A DNA stretch of 34,971 bases from Candidatus Caccoplasma merdipullorum (GTDB lineage Bacteria; Bacteroidota; Bacteroidia; Bacteroidales; G3-4614), in NCBI GenBank assembly GCA_017694415.1, contig JADIMW010000028.1:1-34971 (forward strand). Direction: 5' to 3'. This document shows positions 27,060 through 34,871 of the stretch, one piece after another; position 1 is the stretch's first letter; the number at the start of each line of letters is the position of its first letter. The translations under genes and the position numbers were made by a program. The notes beneath the pieces are model-generated. The model made no database searches. It was given only the letters and a program-made list of their open reading frames with translations, and was not told the origin of the DNA.

Positions 27060-27375
27060 GAACAAAAGACTAAACATGCAGTCGAAAAGATAAAAAAGGA
27101 GATTGCAAAAACATTACTTTTGTACTCGGCAAAGCAGAGAAATGAACGATACAAACAGTAAAAAACATAAACCGAAAGGTCTATGTCGCAAAATAAAAAC
27201 CGTCCGTTTTTACTCTAAGCAAATAGCGGTAACACAATAGAATCCCGCCGAATAAAATAAAAAGCTAAAATAGCAGAAATAAAACGGGCAAAACAACAAG
27301 CAAGAGACGAAATAACAGATAAAAATCGTATCTTAGCAATTACAAAACAACACTACGAAACAACACTACAAAGAT
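27060..27375. other. Intergenic region between rlmN and pdxA
   Basis: This 316-nt A-rich gap contains a -7-like TACTTTTG (27115-27122) without a clear -33 box and a 32-codon basic ORF from the ATG at 27142 to the TAG at 27240. A second imperfect -7 box TATCTTAG (27329-27336) lies nearer pdxA. None of these is convincing alone. I see no terminator after rlmN. Confidence 0.5.
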
Positions 27376-28473
27376 ATGAAAACCGGAAAATTACGCGTAG
27401 CGATAACGCATGGCGATATAAACGGAATAGGGTATGAAGTAATACTCAAAGCACTCTCCGATACCAGAATGCTGGAACTCTGCACCCCGGTAATATACGG
27501 AGCGGCCAAAGTAGCGGCATATTACAAACGCATACTCGAACTCAACCAAATACACATAAACACAATAGCGACGGCAGAAAACATATTGCCCGACAAGATA
27601 AATCTGATAAACTGCGTAGGCGACGATATAAAAGTAGAAGTAGGCAAGCCCACCGAAGCAGCCGGAATAGCAGCATACCAAGCACTTGAGGCAGCCGTAA
27701 CGGACATACGCAAAGGATTGGTCGATGTAATAGTAACAGCACCGATAAACAAACATACGATACATTCCGAGCAATTCAATTTTCCCGGACATACCGAATA
27801 CCTGCAAGACCGCTTAGGCGACGGCGACACCCCGTTGATGATACTGATGAACGACAAGATGCGGGTCGCCCTCGTAACCATGCACATACCGGTATCCGAA
27901 ATATCCCGACAGCTCACACAAGAAGCCATACAGACAAAACTCGCCATATTCCGCAAATCCATACGCGAAGACTTCGCAATAGAAGAACCACGAATAGCAG
28001 TATTGTCGTTAAACCCTCACGCAGGCGATGACGGGCTGTTGGGCAGTGAAGAAACAGAAATAATAATACCGGCAATAGAAGAATCGCGCAAGAACGGAAT
28101 AATGGCATTCGGGCCCTATCCCTCCGACGGATTCTTCGGAGCAGCCACATATACACATTTCGACGGAGTACTGGCCATGTACCACGATCAAGGACTTGCA
28201 CCATTCAAGACAATCTCCATGGACGACGGCGTAAACTACACGGCAGGACTCCCGTTCGTGCGGACATCGCCCGATCACGGAACAGCATACGACATAGCCG
28301 GAAAAAACGTCGCCTCCGAAAACTCCATGCGGCAAGCCATATATACAGCCATAGACGTATATCGCAACCGACGGAACTATTCCGAGATGACAGCCAATCC
28401 GTTAAAAAAACAATACGTCGATAAAGGCGGAAAAGACGAAACAATAAACCTTATGCAAGAAACCGAACAGTAA
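27376..28473 (+). CDS. pdxA: 4-hydroxythreonine-4-phosphate dehydrogenase
   Basis: PdxA oxidises 4-phosphohydroxy-L-threonine in the DXP-dependent route to pyridoxal phosphate. The 365-residue protein shows ITHGDINGIGYEVILKAL at the start, TAPINKHTIHSEQFNFPGHTEYL, the metal-ligand histidine in NPHAGDDGLLG, and MYHDQGLAPFKTISMDDGVNYTAGLPFVRTSPDHGTAYDIAGK near the C-terminus. It lies seven bases upstream of the nucleotidyltransferase gene, so it appears to head the inositol-lipid gene run although its own pathway is unrelated. Confidence 0.95.
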   Translation: MKTGKLRVAITHGDINGIGYEVILKALSDTRMLELCTPVIYGAAKVAAYYKRILELNQIHINTIATAENILPDKINLINCVGDDIKVEVGKPTEAAGIAAYQALEAAVTDIRKGLVDVIVTAPINKHTIHSEQFNFPGHTEYLQDRLGDGDTPLMILMNDKMRVALVTMHIPVSEISRQLTQEAIQTKLAIFRKSIREDFAIEEPRIAVLSLNPHAGDDGLLGSEETEIIIPAIEESRKNGIMAFGPYPSDGFFGAATYTHFDGVLAMYHDQGLAPFKTISMDDGVNYTAGLPFVRTSPDHGTAYDIAGKNVASENSMRQAIYTAIDVYRNRRNYSEMTANPLKKQYVDKGGKDETINLMQETEQ

Positions 28474-28480
28474 CAAAGCA

Positions 28481-29182
28481 ATGCATTATGCAATAATAGC
28501 CGCAGGCGACGGCTCGAGGCTTACAAACGAAGGAATAGAACTCCCCAAGCCGCTTGTAAAAATAAACGGAGAAACGCTGATAGACCGTTTAATACGAATA
28601 TTCAACGAAAACCATGCCGAGAGCATATCCATAATAATCAACAGCACCAAGCCGCAGTTGGTCGAATATATGGCACAACTCTCGCAGAAAGAAAAAAACA
28701 TAAAGCTAATAAGTGCAAGCACCCCAAGTTCCGTCCACAGTTTTTACAAACTGCGCGAGCACATAAGCGGACGATTCTGCCTTACCACGGTAGATACCGT
28801 ATTCGACGAAAAAGAATTCGCCGAATATATCGGCACATTCGAGCAAAACAAAACATACGACGGAATGATGGGCGTAACTGCATACATCGACGACGAAAAG
28901 CCCCTATATGTAAAAACCGTCGAAAACGGGAAAATAGAAGGCTTCTATGACAAATACGAAGACGGAATAAAATACATCTCCGCCGGCATCTATGCACTCA
29001 ACCCGATAGCCCTCGAAGTATTGGACCGCTTCATGCAATCAGGCCAAAGCCGGATGCGCAACTACCAGCGCGCCCTCGTAGCCGAAGGGTTGAATCTCTA
29101 TGCCTATCCGTTCGGAAAAGTAATAGACATCGACCACAAGACCGACATAGAAAAAGCCGAAAAAATCGTAAGACACGTATGA
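28481..29182 (+). CDS. NTP-transferase-family nucleotidyltransferase, probably of the inositol-lipid pathway
   Basis: The 233-residue protein is a small nucleotidyltransferase of the sugar-phosphate type. It has the nucleotide-binding loop AAGDGSRL (residues 7-14) with PKPLV (22-26), a metal-binding Asp105 in LTTVDTVF, and the ending VIDIDHKTDIEKAE typical of these enzymes. The family activates sugar or alcohol phosphates with CTP, UTP or another NTP. Its neighbours (ATP-grasp, CDP-alcohol transferase, HAD hydrolase, inositol-phosphate synthase) suggest the substrate is myo-inositol 1-phosphate, giving CDP-inositol as in archaeal IPCT, but choline- or sugar-phosphate is possible. I recall an NTP-transferase gene in the B. 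thetaiotaomicron BT_1522-BT_1526 inositol-lipid cluster. It overlaps the next gene by four bases. Confidence 0.8.
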   Translation: MHYAIIAAGDGSRLTNEGIELPKPLVKINGETLIDRLIRIFNENHAESISIIINSTKPQLVEYMAQLSQKEKNIKLISASTPSSVHSFYKLREHISGRFCLTTVDTVFDEKEFAEYIGTFEQNKTYDGMMGVTAYIDDEKPLYVKTVENGKIEGFYDKYEDGIKYISAGIYALNPIALEVLDRFMQSGQSRMRNYQRALVAEGLNLYAYPFGKVIDIDHKTDIEKAEKIVRHV

Positions 29183-30051
29183 CAACCTGTAAACCAACAA
29201 TAGCAGCAGTATATCGGTCTCACGAACACTCGCCCAATCTGACCGATGCCGACAGCCGTATAATAAACGCTGCGAGCATCAAGTTGCAAGAGCGGGGATA
29301 TGCAATACACCGCTATACCGAAGCACAGTTTATCGAAACCGACATAACCGAGCCGGCCATAATAAACATGTGCCGGAAGCCCCGTTCCATAGAAAAGCTC
29401 TGCCGTCTCGAAGCCGAAGGCAAAACCGTGATAAACCCCGGACACGCAATCCGCAAATGCACCAAGCGAAAACTCTGGGAAATTTCCACGGCAAACAACA
29501 TCGAAACCCCCGCGACGGTCATAGTAGGCAGTACCGACACAACCTTACCCTTCAGCGGGACATTCCGCCCGTGCTGGTTAAAACTCCCCGACGAGTCCGT
29601 AACCGACAAAGACGATATAATATACGCAGGAACCCCCGCCGAATATCGCGAAGCACTCACCCGATACCATAGCAGGGCAATAAACGAAGTGCTCGTATGC
29701 GAGCATCTCGAAGGCGACCTGTTAAAATTCTATGCCGTATCAGGCGACCGCTACCTTTACACACTATATCCAAAACAAAGCGGGTACAGCAAATTCGGGT
29801 ACGAAGCAAACAACTCCGACGTAAAGTTCTATCCATACAAGACCGAACGGCTAAAAGAAATATGCAACATAATGAGCCGCGAAACCGGAATAACCGTATT
29901 CGGCGGCGATTGCATAATAACACCCGACGGAAAAATCAACATAATAGACCTGAACGACTGGCCGAGTTTCAGTCCCTGTGCCGAAGAGGCCTCCGAGGCG
30001 ATAGCCGCAGCCGTGGCAGAAACAATAGAAACCACACAACATGCAAGATAA
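29179..30051 (+). CDS. ATP-grasp enzyme in the inositol-lipid locus
   Basis: At 290 residues this is a compact single-chain ATP-grasp protein. Visible landmarks are Lys135 in WLKLPDESVTDKDDIIY, the hinge glutamates Glu175 and Glu178 in VCEHLEGDLLKFYAV, Asp244 in FGGDCIITPDGK, and the metal-binding pair Asp257/Asn259 in IIDLNDWPSF. These match the RimK-like part of the superfamily. Members join a carboxylate to an amine or thiol through an acyl phosphate. The same fold also gives inositol phosphate kinases (ITPK). The gene overlaps its neighbours on both sides (4 nt and 11 nt). I infer a step on an inositol lipid or its precursor; whether ligase or kinase cannot be read here. Confidence 0.75.
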   Translation: MTTCKPTIAAVYRSHEHSPNLTDADSRIINAASIKLQERGYAIHRYTEAQFIETDITEPAIINMCRKPRSIEKLCRLEAEGKTVINPGHAIRKCTKRKLWEISTANNIETPATVIVGSTDTTLPFSGTFRPCWLKLPDESVTDKDDIIYAGTPAEYREALTRYHSRAINEVLVCEHLEGDLLKFYAVSGDRYLYTLYPKQSGYSKFGYEANNSDVKFYPYKTERLKEICNIMSRETGITVFGGDCIITPDGKINIIDLNDWPSFSPCAEEASEAIAAAVAETIETTQHAR

Positions 30052-30958
30052 CAAGACGACACTAAAACAGACATTCAAATCGGCCGATACCGAAGAGTGG
30101 CTCGACCTCGTATTCTACCGACGCATAGGGTACGTACTTGCACTCCTTTTCCGACGTCTGCACATAACCCCCAATGCCGTAACCATAGTCTCCATAATAA
30201 TAGGAGCCGCAGCAGGAGTCCTCTACTACTACAACGACATCCGTCTCAACGCAATAGGCATATTGCTGCTCATCATGGCCAACACGCTCGACAGTACCGA
30301 CGGACAGTTGGCACGCATGACAGGACAATATTCCCGTATCGGACGCATACTCGACGGCTTAAGCGGCGATATATGGTTCATAATAATATACTTCGCCATA
30401 GCATACCGCCTGCGCGATTTCGACGGATGGAGCTGGTGGGTATATCCGTTGGGAGTCGCAGCCGGATACTCCCATATAATGCAAGCCGCAATAGCCGATT
30501 CCTATCGCGGGCTGCACCTCTATTTCCTTAACGGCCGCGAAAAAAGCGAGATGGAAAGCGTAGAAACCCTAAAAGGAGAATACGCCAAACTCACGTGGAA
30601 GAAAAACTGGTTCAAAAAAATAGTAATGATATTCTATATCAATTACACCCGCAGCCAGCAGCAATTCTCACCCGCAATGCGGAAACTCCATTCCGACATA
30701 GAACGCTATTATCCCGGAGGAAATCCCCCCGACGAAGTACGTGCCGAATACCGCAAAGCAAGTCTGCCGCTGCTCAAATACACCAACATACTCACGTTCA
30801 ACACTCGCGCCATAGTCCTTTTCATTACGCTGCTGATAAACGAAGTATGGGTTTATTACGTATTCGAACTTACAATAATGAACATATTGCTCGCGTATAT
30901 GATAATACGATACGAAAAAATATGCCGGAGCATTGATGAAAAAATAACAAAACAATAA
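30041..30958 (+). CDS. CDP-alcohol phosphatidyltransferase family protein (probable inositol-lipid synthase)
   Basis: This 305-residue integral membrane protein carries the CDP-alcohol phosphotransferase motif, starting at Asp84: DSTDG, then QL, AR (91-92), eight residues, Gly101, Asp105 and Asp110. The usual form ends D-x3-D; here the expected position (109) is Gly and Asp110 is one residue later. Several hydrophobic helices flank the motif. Such enzymes transfer a phospho-alcohol between CDP-linked donor and alcohol acceptor. With inositol-phosphate synthase nearby, phosphatidylinositol or phosphatidylinositol-phosphate formation is the likeliest role. It overlaps the ATP-grasp gene by 11 nt and precedes the HAD gene by five. 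Confidence 0.85.
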   Translation: MQDNKTTLKQTFKSADTEEWLDLVFYRRIGYVLALLFRRLHITPNAVTIVSIIIGAAAGVLYYYNDIRLNAIGILLLIMANTLDSTDGQLARMTGQYSRIGRILDGLSGDIWFIIIYFAIAYRLRDFDGWSWWVYPLGVAAGYSHIMQAAIADSYRGLHLYFLNGREKSEMESVETLKGEYAKLTWKKNWFKKIVMIFYINYTRSQQQFSPAMRKLHSDIERYYPGGNPPDEVRAEYRKASLPLLKYTNILTFNTRAIVLFITLLINEVWVYYVFELTIMNILLAYMIIRYEKICRSIDEKITKQ

Positions 30959-30963
30959 CGTCC

Positions 30964-31665
30964 ATGATAAAAGGAATACTTTTCGACTACGGCGGGACAC
31001 TCGATACCGGAGGACGCCACTGGAGCGAAGTGATATGGGACGGATACAAGTCCGCAAGCATACAGATACCCAAGGAACAGTTCCGTTCGGCCTACGTATA
31101 TGCAGAGCGCGAACTTGAGCGCACACCGCACATCAAGCCCGAAGACACATTTTACATATTGCTGCGGAAAAAGATAAAAATCGAGATGCAGGAACTGGTG
31201 CGGACAGGGACGCTTCCCGCCGATTATCCGATTGACGCCAAATCCGACGAAGCAGCACGATATTGCGATACCGTAGCCCGCAGCCACGTAAAAAAGTCAG
31301 CCGAGGTGCTATCCGCTCTCAGCCGCAAATATCCGCTGGTTCTGGTAACCAATTTCTACGGCAACATCCGTTCCGTAATAACCGAATACGGTATTGCCCG
31401 GTATTTCAAGGATATAGTAGAATCGGCAGTAGTAGGATGCCGCAAACCCTCCGAAGAGATATTCCGCATAGCCCGCGAGCGTCTCGGAACACAACCCGAC
31501 GAAACACTTGTCGTAGGCGACAGCTATAAAAACGACATAGCTCCGGCAATAAAACAAGGAATGCAGGCAATATGGCTAAAAAACGAAAGCTGGAACGACA
31601 GCGAAAAAAATATAGAATACACAAAAATAATAGATACGATAGAAGAGTTGCTTTCAATGGTTTAA
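30964..31665 (+). CDS. HAD-family hydrolase of the inositol-lipid locus
   Basis: The 233-residue protein has a HAD core: FDYGGTLDT at residues 7-15 with nucleophile Asp8, LVTNFYG (motif II), Lys in GCRKPSEEIF (motif III) and VVGDSYKNDIAPA (motif IV). The residue two after the nucleophile is Gly10, not the acid/base Asp of ordinary phosphatases. A helical cap lies between motifs I and II. It is the last gene of the tight run starting at pdxA. A role in dephosphorylating an inositol-phosphate lipid or intermediate would fit the context, but the altered motif leaves the reaction open. Confidence 0.8.
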   Translation: MIKGILFDYGGTLDTGGRHWSEVIWDGYKSASIQIPKEQFRSAYVYAERELERTPHIKPEDTFYILLRKKIKIEMQELVRTGTLPADYPIDAKSDEAARYCDTVARSHVKKSAEVLSALSRKYPLVLVTNFYGNIRSVITEYGIARYFKDIVESAVVGCRKPSEEIFRIARERLGTQPDETLVVGDSYKNDIAPAIKQGMQAIWLKNESWNDSEKNIEYTKIIDTIEELLSMV

Positions 31666-31710
31666 AAGTAGTAATTAGTGTTCAAAATGTCGCATCATTA
31701 TAATATTCAG

Positions 31711-31741
31711 TTTTATATAAATATCTAAAAAAATATCTTTG
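31711..31741 (+). promoter_or_regulatory. Promoter of the inositol-phosphate synthase gene
   Basis: TATCTTTG (31734-31741) is a perfect -7 box; 19 nt upstream is TTTT (31711-31714), a one-mismatch -33 box. The predicted leader is about 50 nt. The synthase is therefore transcribed apart from the run of genes before it, at least in part. Confidence 0.65.
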
Positions 31742-31752
31742 CAAGATATTTT
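31730..31752. promoter_or_regulatory. Perfect 10-bp dyad over the -7 box (candidate operator)
   Basis: AAAATATCTT (31730-31739) and AAGATATTTT (31743-31752) form a perfect inverted repeat around TGC. It covers the -7 box and the predicted start site. AAATATCT also occurs as a direct repeat 12 nt upstream (31719-31726). Confidence 0.45.
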
Positions 31753-31794
31753 AAATTAACCCGACAAGGTTGAAAGATTTAAATAACAAAAGCA

Positions 31795-33084
31795 ATGGAA
31801 ATAGAAAAAGCTGAAGGAAAATTAGGAGTGCTGGTCGTTGGATTGGGCGGCGCAGTATCTTCAACATTCGTAGTAGGTACATTATCCGTAAGGAAAGGGC
31901 TGGCAGAGCCGATAGGTTCCCTTACACAGTTAGCGCATCTCCCTTTGGGAAAAGGCGAAGAAAAACGCGAACCCAAAATAAAGGACGTAATACCATTGGC
32001 CGACCTCAATGACGTAGTAATAGGCGGATGGGACATATTCGAAGAAAACGTATATGAAGCTGCCAAACATGCAGAAGTCTTGACCGAGAAAGACATTGAC
32101 AAGGTAAAAGACGAGTTGGTAGCGATAAAACCGATGAAAGCCGTCTTCTATCAGGAATATGTAAAACGTCTTCACGGCACATGGGTAAAGAACGCCGCCA
32201 CCAAATACGAAGCTATGGAGCAGCTCAAAGCCGATATGGCCGAGTTCAAACAGAAAAACGGTTGCTCCCGTCTTGTAGTAATATGGGCAGCAAGTACCGA
32301 AGTGTATATCCCGATGGGAGAAGTACACAAAAGTCTGGCAGCATTCGAGCAGGGGATGAAAGAAAACAGTCCCGAAATATCCCCCAGCATGCTTTACGCA
32401 TACGCAGCCGTATCATCAGGTATCCCGTTCATAAACGGTGCACCGGCATTGACCGTCGATATGCCCGCAATATGGGAACTTGCCGACAAGATGAATGTAC
32501 CTATCTGCGGAAAAGACTTCAAAACAGGACAAACCATGATGAAGACCGTACTCGCCCCGATGCTTCGTACCCGTATGTTGGGATTGAACGGATGGTTCTC
32601 CACCAACATCCTCGGAAACCGCGACGGCGAAGTATTGGACGATCCCGATTCATTCAAGACAAAAGAAGTCAGCAAACTTTCGGTAATAGACACGATACTC
32701 GATTCCAAAAAATATCCGCAGCTTTACGGCGACATATATCACAAAGTTCGTATAAACTACTATCCCCCGCGTAAAGACAACAAAGAAGGGTGGGACAACA
32801 TCGACATAGTAGGGTGGATGGGATACCCCATGCAGCTTAAAGTCGATTTCCTCTGCCGCGACTCCATACTCGCAGCACCGTTGTTGCTCGACCTCGTACT
32901 CTTTACCGATTTGGCAAAACGTTGCGGTTTCAAAGGAATACAAAGCTGGTTGTCATTCTACTTCAAGAGCCCGATGCACGACTTCGAGACACAACCGCTG
33001 CACGACCTCTTTGCACAATACGTAAGAATGTGCAATACCCTCCGTGTGATGATAGGCGAAGAACCGTGCGACTATCTCGGATAA
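31795..33084 (+). CDS. myo-Inositol-1-phosphate synthase
   Basis: The enzyme converts glucose 6-phosphate to 1D-myo-inositol 3-phosphate with NAD+, the first step of inositol lipid synthesis. The 429-residue protein starts with the Rossmann motif LVVGLGGAVSSTFVVG. It contains GAPALTVDMP, the GKDFKTGQT segment (lysines in the active site of the family), GWFSTNILGNRDGEVLDDP and MQLKVDFLCRDSILAAPLLLDLV, all diagnostic. Its length equals my recollection of B. thetaiotaomicron BT_1526, whose role has been shown experimentally. It lies 129 nt after the HAD gene, behind its own promoter, and ends at a strong terminator. Some annotations call such genes ino1. Confidence 0.93.
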   Translation: MEIEKAEGKLGVLVVGLGGAVSSTFVVGTLSVRKGLAEPIGSLTQLAHLPLGKGEEKREPKIKDVIPLADLNDVVIGGWDIFEENVYEAAKHAEVLTEKDIDKVKDELVAIKPMKAVFYQEYVKRLHGTWVKNAATKYEAMEQLKADMAEFKQKNGCSRLVVIWAASTEVYIPMGEVHKSLAAFEQGMKENSPEISPSMLYAYAAVSSGIPFINGAPALTVDMPAIWELADKMNVPICGKDFKTGQTMMKTVLAPMLRTRMLGLNGWFSTNILGNRDGEVLDDPDSFKTKEVSKLSVIDTILDSKKYPQLYGDIYHKVRINYYPPRKDNKEGWDNIDIVGWMGYPMQLKVDFLCRDSILAAPLLLDLVLFTDLAKRCGFKGIQSWLSFYFKSPMHDFETQPLHDLFAQYVRMCNTLRVMIGEEPCDYLG

Positions 33085-33118
33085 GGAGACACACTAAAGC
33101 CGGAAGGCAGATAAATAA

Positions 33119-33162
33119 AAACAACAGGCCGAATGAAGATATTTTCATTCGGCCTGTATTAT
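33119..33162. terminator. Bidirectional intrinsic terminator
   Basis: A perfect 14-bp stem (ACAGGCCGAATGAA 33124-33137 with its complement 33144-33157) has a 6-nt loop. The minus strand has a TTTTT run just after the stem, while the plus strand has only an AT-rich tail. It can end the synthase transcript and back up the minus-strand gene. Confidence 0.8.
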
Positions 33163-33281
33163 TTATATACGGACTGTATTATCGCACGAAACAAAACAAT
33201 AAACAAAAAGGAAAAATACGCCCAATTGCCGGGGCTTACCCGTAATAAAAATATGAAATAGCCGTCAGTCTCATAACATTT

Positions 33282-33323
33282 AAAAAAGTACAGGACACTA
33301 TTTGAAAAATAATATCCTGTACT
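33282..33323 (-). terminator. Terminator of the BACON lipoprotein gene
   Basis: AGTACAGGA (33287-33295) pairs with TCCTGTACT (33315-33323), with further A/T pairing in the loop. Read on the minus strand it ends in a T-run (A-run 33282-33287 on the plus strand). It lies 28 nt after the stop codon. Confidence 0.8.
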
Positions 33324-33350
33324 CAACCCAAAAACAATCATCAGTTCAGA

Positions 33351-34871
33351 CTATTCCGCCGGAACAATAGCCAACGAAACAGGAACATACTCCGAAGGCG
33401 TGAAACTGTTGAATCTGGAGTTCCTAACATTGCTGTAAGCAATACTTGTAATACCGCCAAAGCAATATATCGTACCGTCGATATTCTCATATTCACCTTC
33501 AAAATCGCTTATCACCATCCTAAGCATTTCAGCGTTTCCGCTTTTACCTGCCCTATATATCGTTTTTCCATTGGTAATATATGCATATCCGTTATCAACT
33601 CCGCACATATAAGATGAATTATCGAAAGTACCTGATAAAGCAATGCTTCTCAAAGCATCGTTCTCAATCCAAAAAATAGTCTGGGTATCCCTGTCATATA
33701 CATATAAATTCCCATTCTCGTCATGCGTGTAATTTGTATTCGACGATATGTTGTCAGCCAGAAGGTTCTCAGAAACAAAAACAAACTTTATAGAACCGTC
33801 CTCTCTTGCTATATTGTATTTTTTTACACCCTCTCTCGTAACAAGATAAACGACATTACCGTTTACTTGTGCTCCGATTACGTTATTGGCTGTCATCCCT
33901 ATATAATTCCACGCATCATTACCATATACATATAAACTTGCGCTATTAATAAAAAAGAGAGAACCGTTCCAGCCGAATCCTGTGCCATTATTGGTTATCG
34001 ATGCCAGTTTAGTTTCAGTTCCCGATTTCAAATCGAGGCAGTTCAGGTCATACGCATATTTCACCGAGCCGCCGAGTACAGGTTTGGATGCAATACCTCC
34101 GCCATAATAAAGCTTGCCTTCATAAACAAAATGGACAGAAGCCGAACCTTCATTATTCAAATTATCATGCACCCTGAAGCTGTTACCCTGACGTAGAACC
34201 AAAGTGTTGGCCGTCCTCTCTCTCCCAATATTAAAGAATCCTCTAAGTTCCTCTTTATTGGAAAAATATACGTATGCTTCATTATTCATATACTTGTTAC
34301 TCTTTATATCGACGAGCGGCACAGATAATCCCGGTGTAGCTTTCGGGTAAAACTTAATATCGTTATTCGAATCATCACTAATAGTCCCTCCTTTCGAGCC
34401 GCCGTACAAATTATAGTAAACGCTGCCGTTTTCGAAGTAGAATTCAGTAAAACACGGAGGTTTTACGGTCTCGGTATTACCGTCCTGAACAACAGTTATA
34501 ACCTGTACGGGAGAATTCTTTGACGAATAAGTGGTCAGACCTTCGGCATCAGCTGCGTTATTCGGGTATATTCTTATTTCACCGCATCTGCTTTCACCGG
34601 AAGTATTATAAGCCGCTATAACTTCCACCATTTCATTTCCTTTACCGCCCATTAAAGAAAGTTGCAGCCATTTGTCGTCGGTCTCGGCATGCCACGACGA
34701 AGGACAAGCAATCGAGACATTGGAAACTTCTCCCGTATAAGATAAACTTATATTTCCTCCGGCATTGTTGCCGTCAGGTGCATCCGCAGGGTTATTACCA
34801 TCATCATTACACGATTGAAACAAAACAAATCCGCATGAAAGAAGCAGCGAAAAAATCAGATTCTTTTTCAT
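33351..34871 (-). CDS. BACON-domain-like surface lipoprotein
   Basis: This 506-residue protein has a lipoprotein signal peptide (Phe-Gln-Ser-Cys, Cys21) followed by an Asn/Asp/Gly-rich linker. A BACON-like beta-sandwich follows (about 35-135: WHAETDDKWLQLSLMGGKGNEMVEVIAAYNTSGESRCGEIRIYPNN, VQVITVVQDG). The remaining ~360 residues are a series of short beta repeats with Gly-Asn turns (for example VDNGYAYITNGKTIYRAG), suggesting a beta-propeller. BACON domains are common in Bacteroidetes surface proteins and often precede carbohydrate- or mucin-related modules. No catalytic motif is seen. There is no SusC/SusD pair nearby. Function unknown. Confidence 0.72.
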   Translation of the reverse strand: MKKNLIFSLLLSCGFVLFQSCNDDGNNPADAPDGNNAGGNISLSYTGEVSNVSIACPSSWHAETDDKWLQLSLMGGKGNEMVEVIAAYNTSGESRCGEIRIYPNNAADAEGLTTYSSKNSPVQVITVVQDGNTETVKPPCFTEFYFENGSVYYNLYGGSKGGTISDDSNNDIKFYPKATPGLSVPLVDIKSNKYMNNEAYVYFSNKEELRGFFNIGRERTANTLVLRQGNSFRVHDNLNNEGSASVHFVYEGKLYYGGGIASKPVLGGSVKYAYDLNCLDLKSGTETKLASITNNGTGFGWNGSLFFINSASLYVYGNDAWNYIGMTANNVIGAQVNGNVVYLVTREGVKKYNIAREDGSIKFVFVSENLLADNISSNTNYTHDENGNLYVYDRDTQTIFWIENDALRSIALSGTFDNSSYMCGVDNGYAYITNGKTIYRAGKSGNAEMLRMVISDFEGEYENIDGTIYCFGGITSIAYSNVRNSRFNSFTPSEYVPVSLAIVPAE

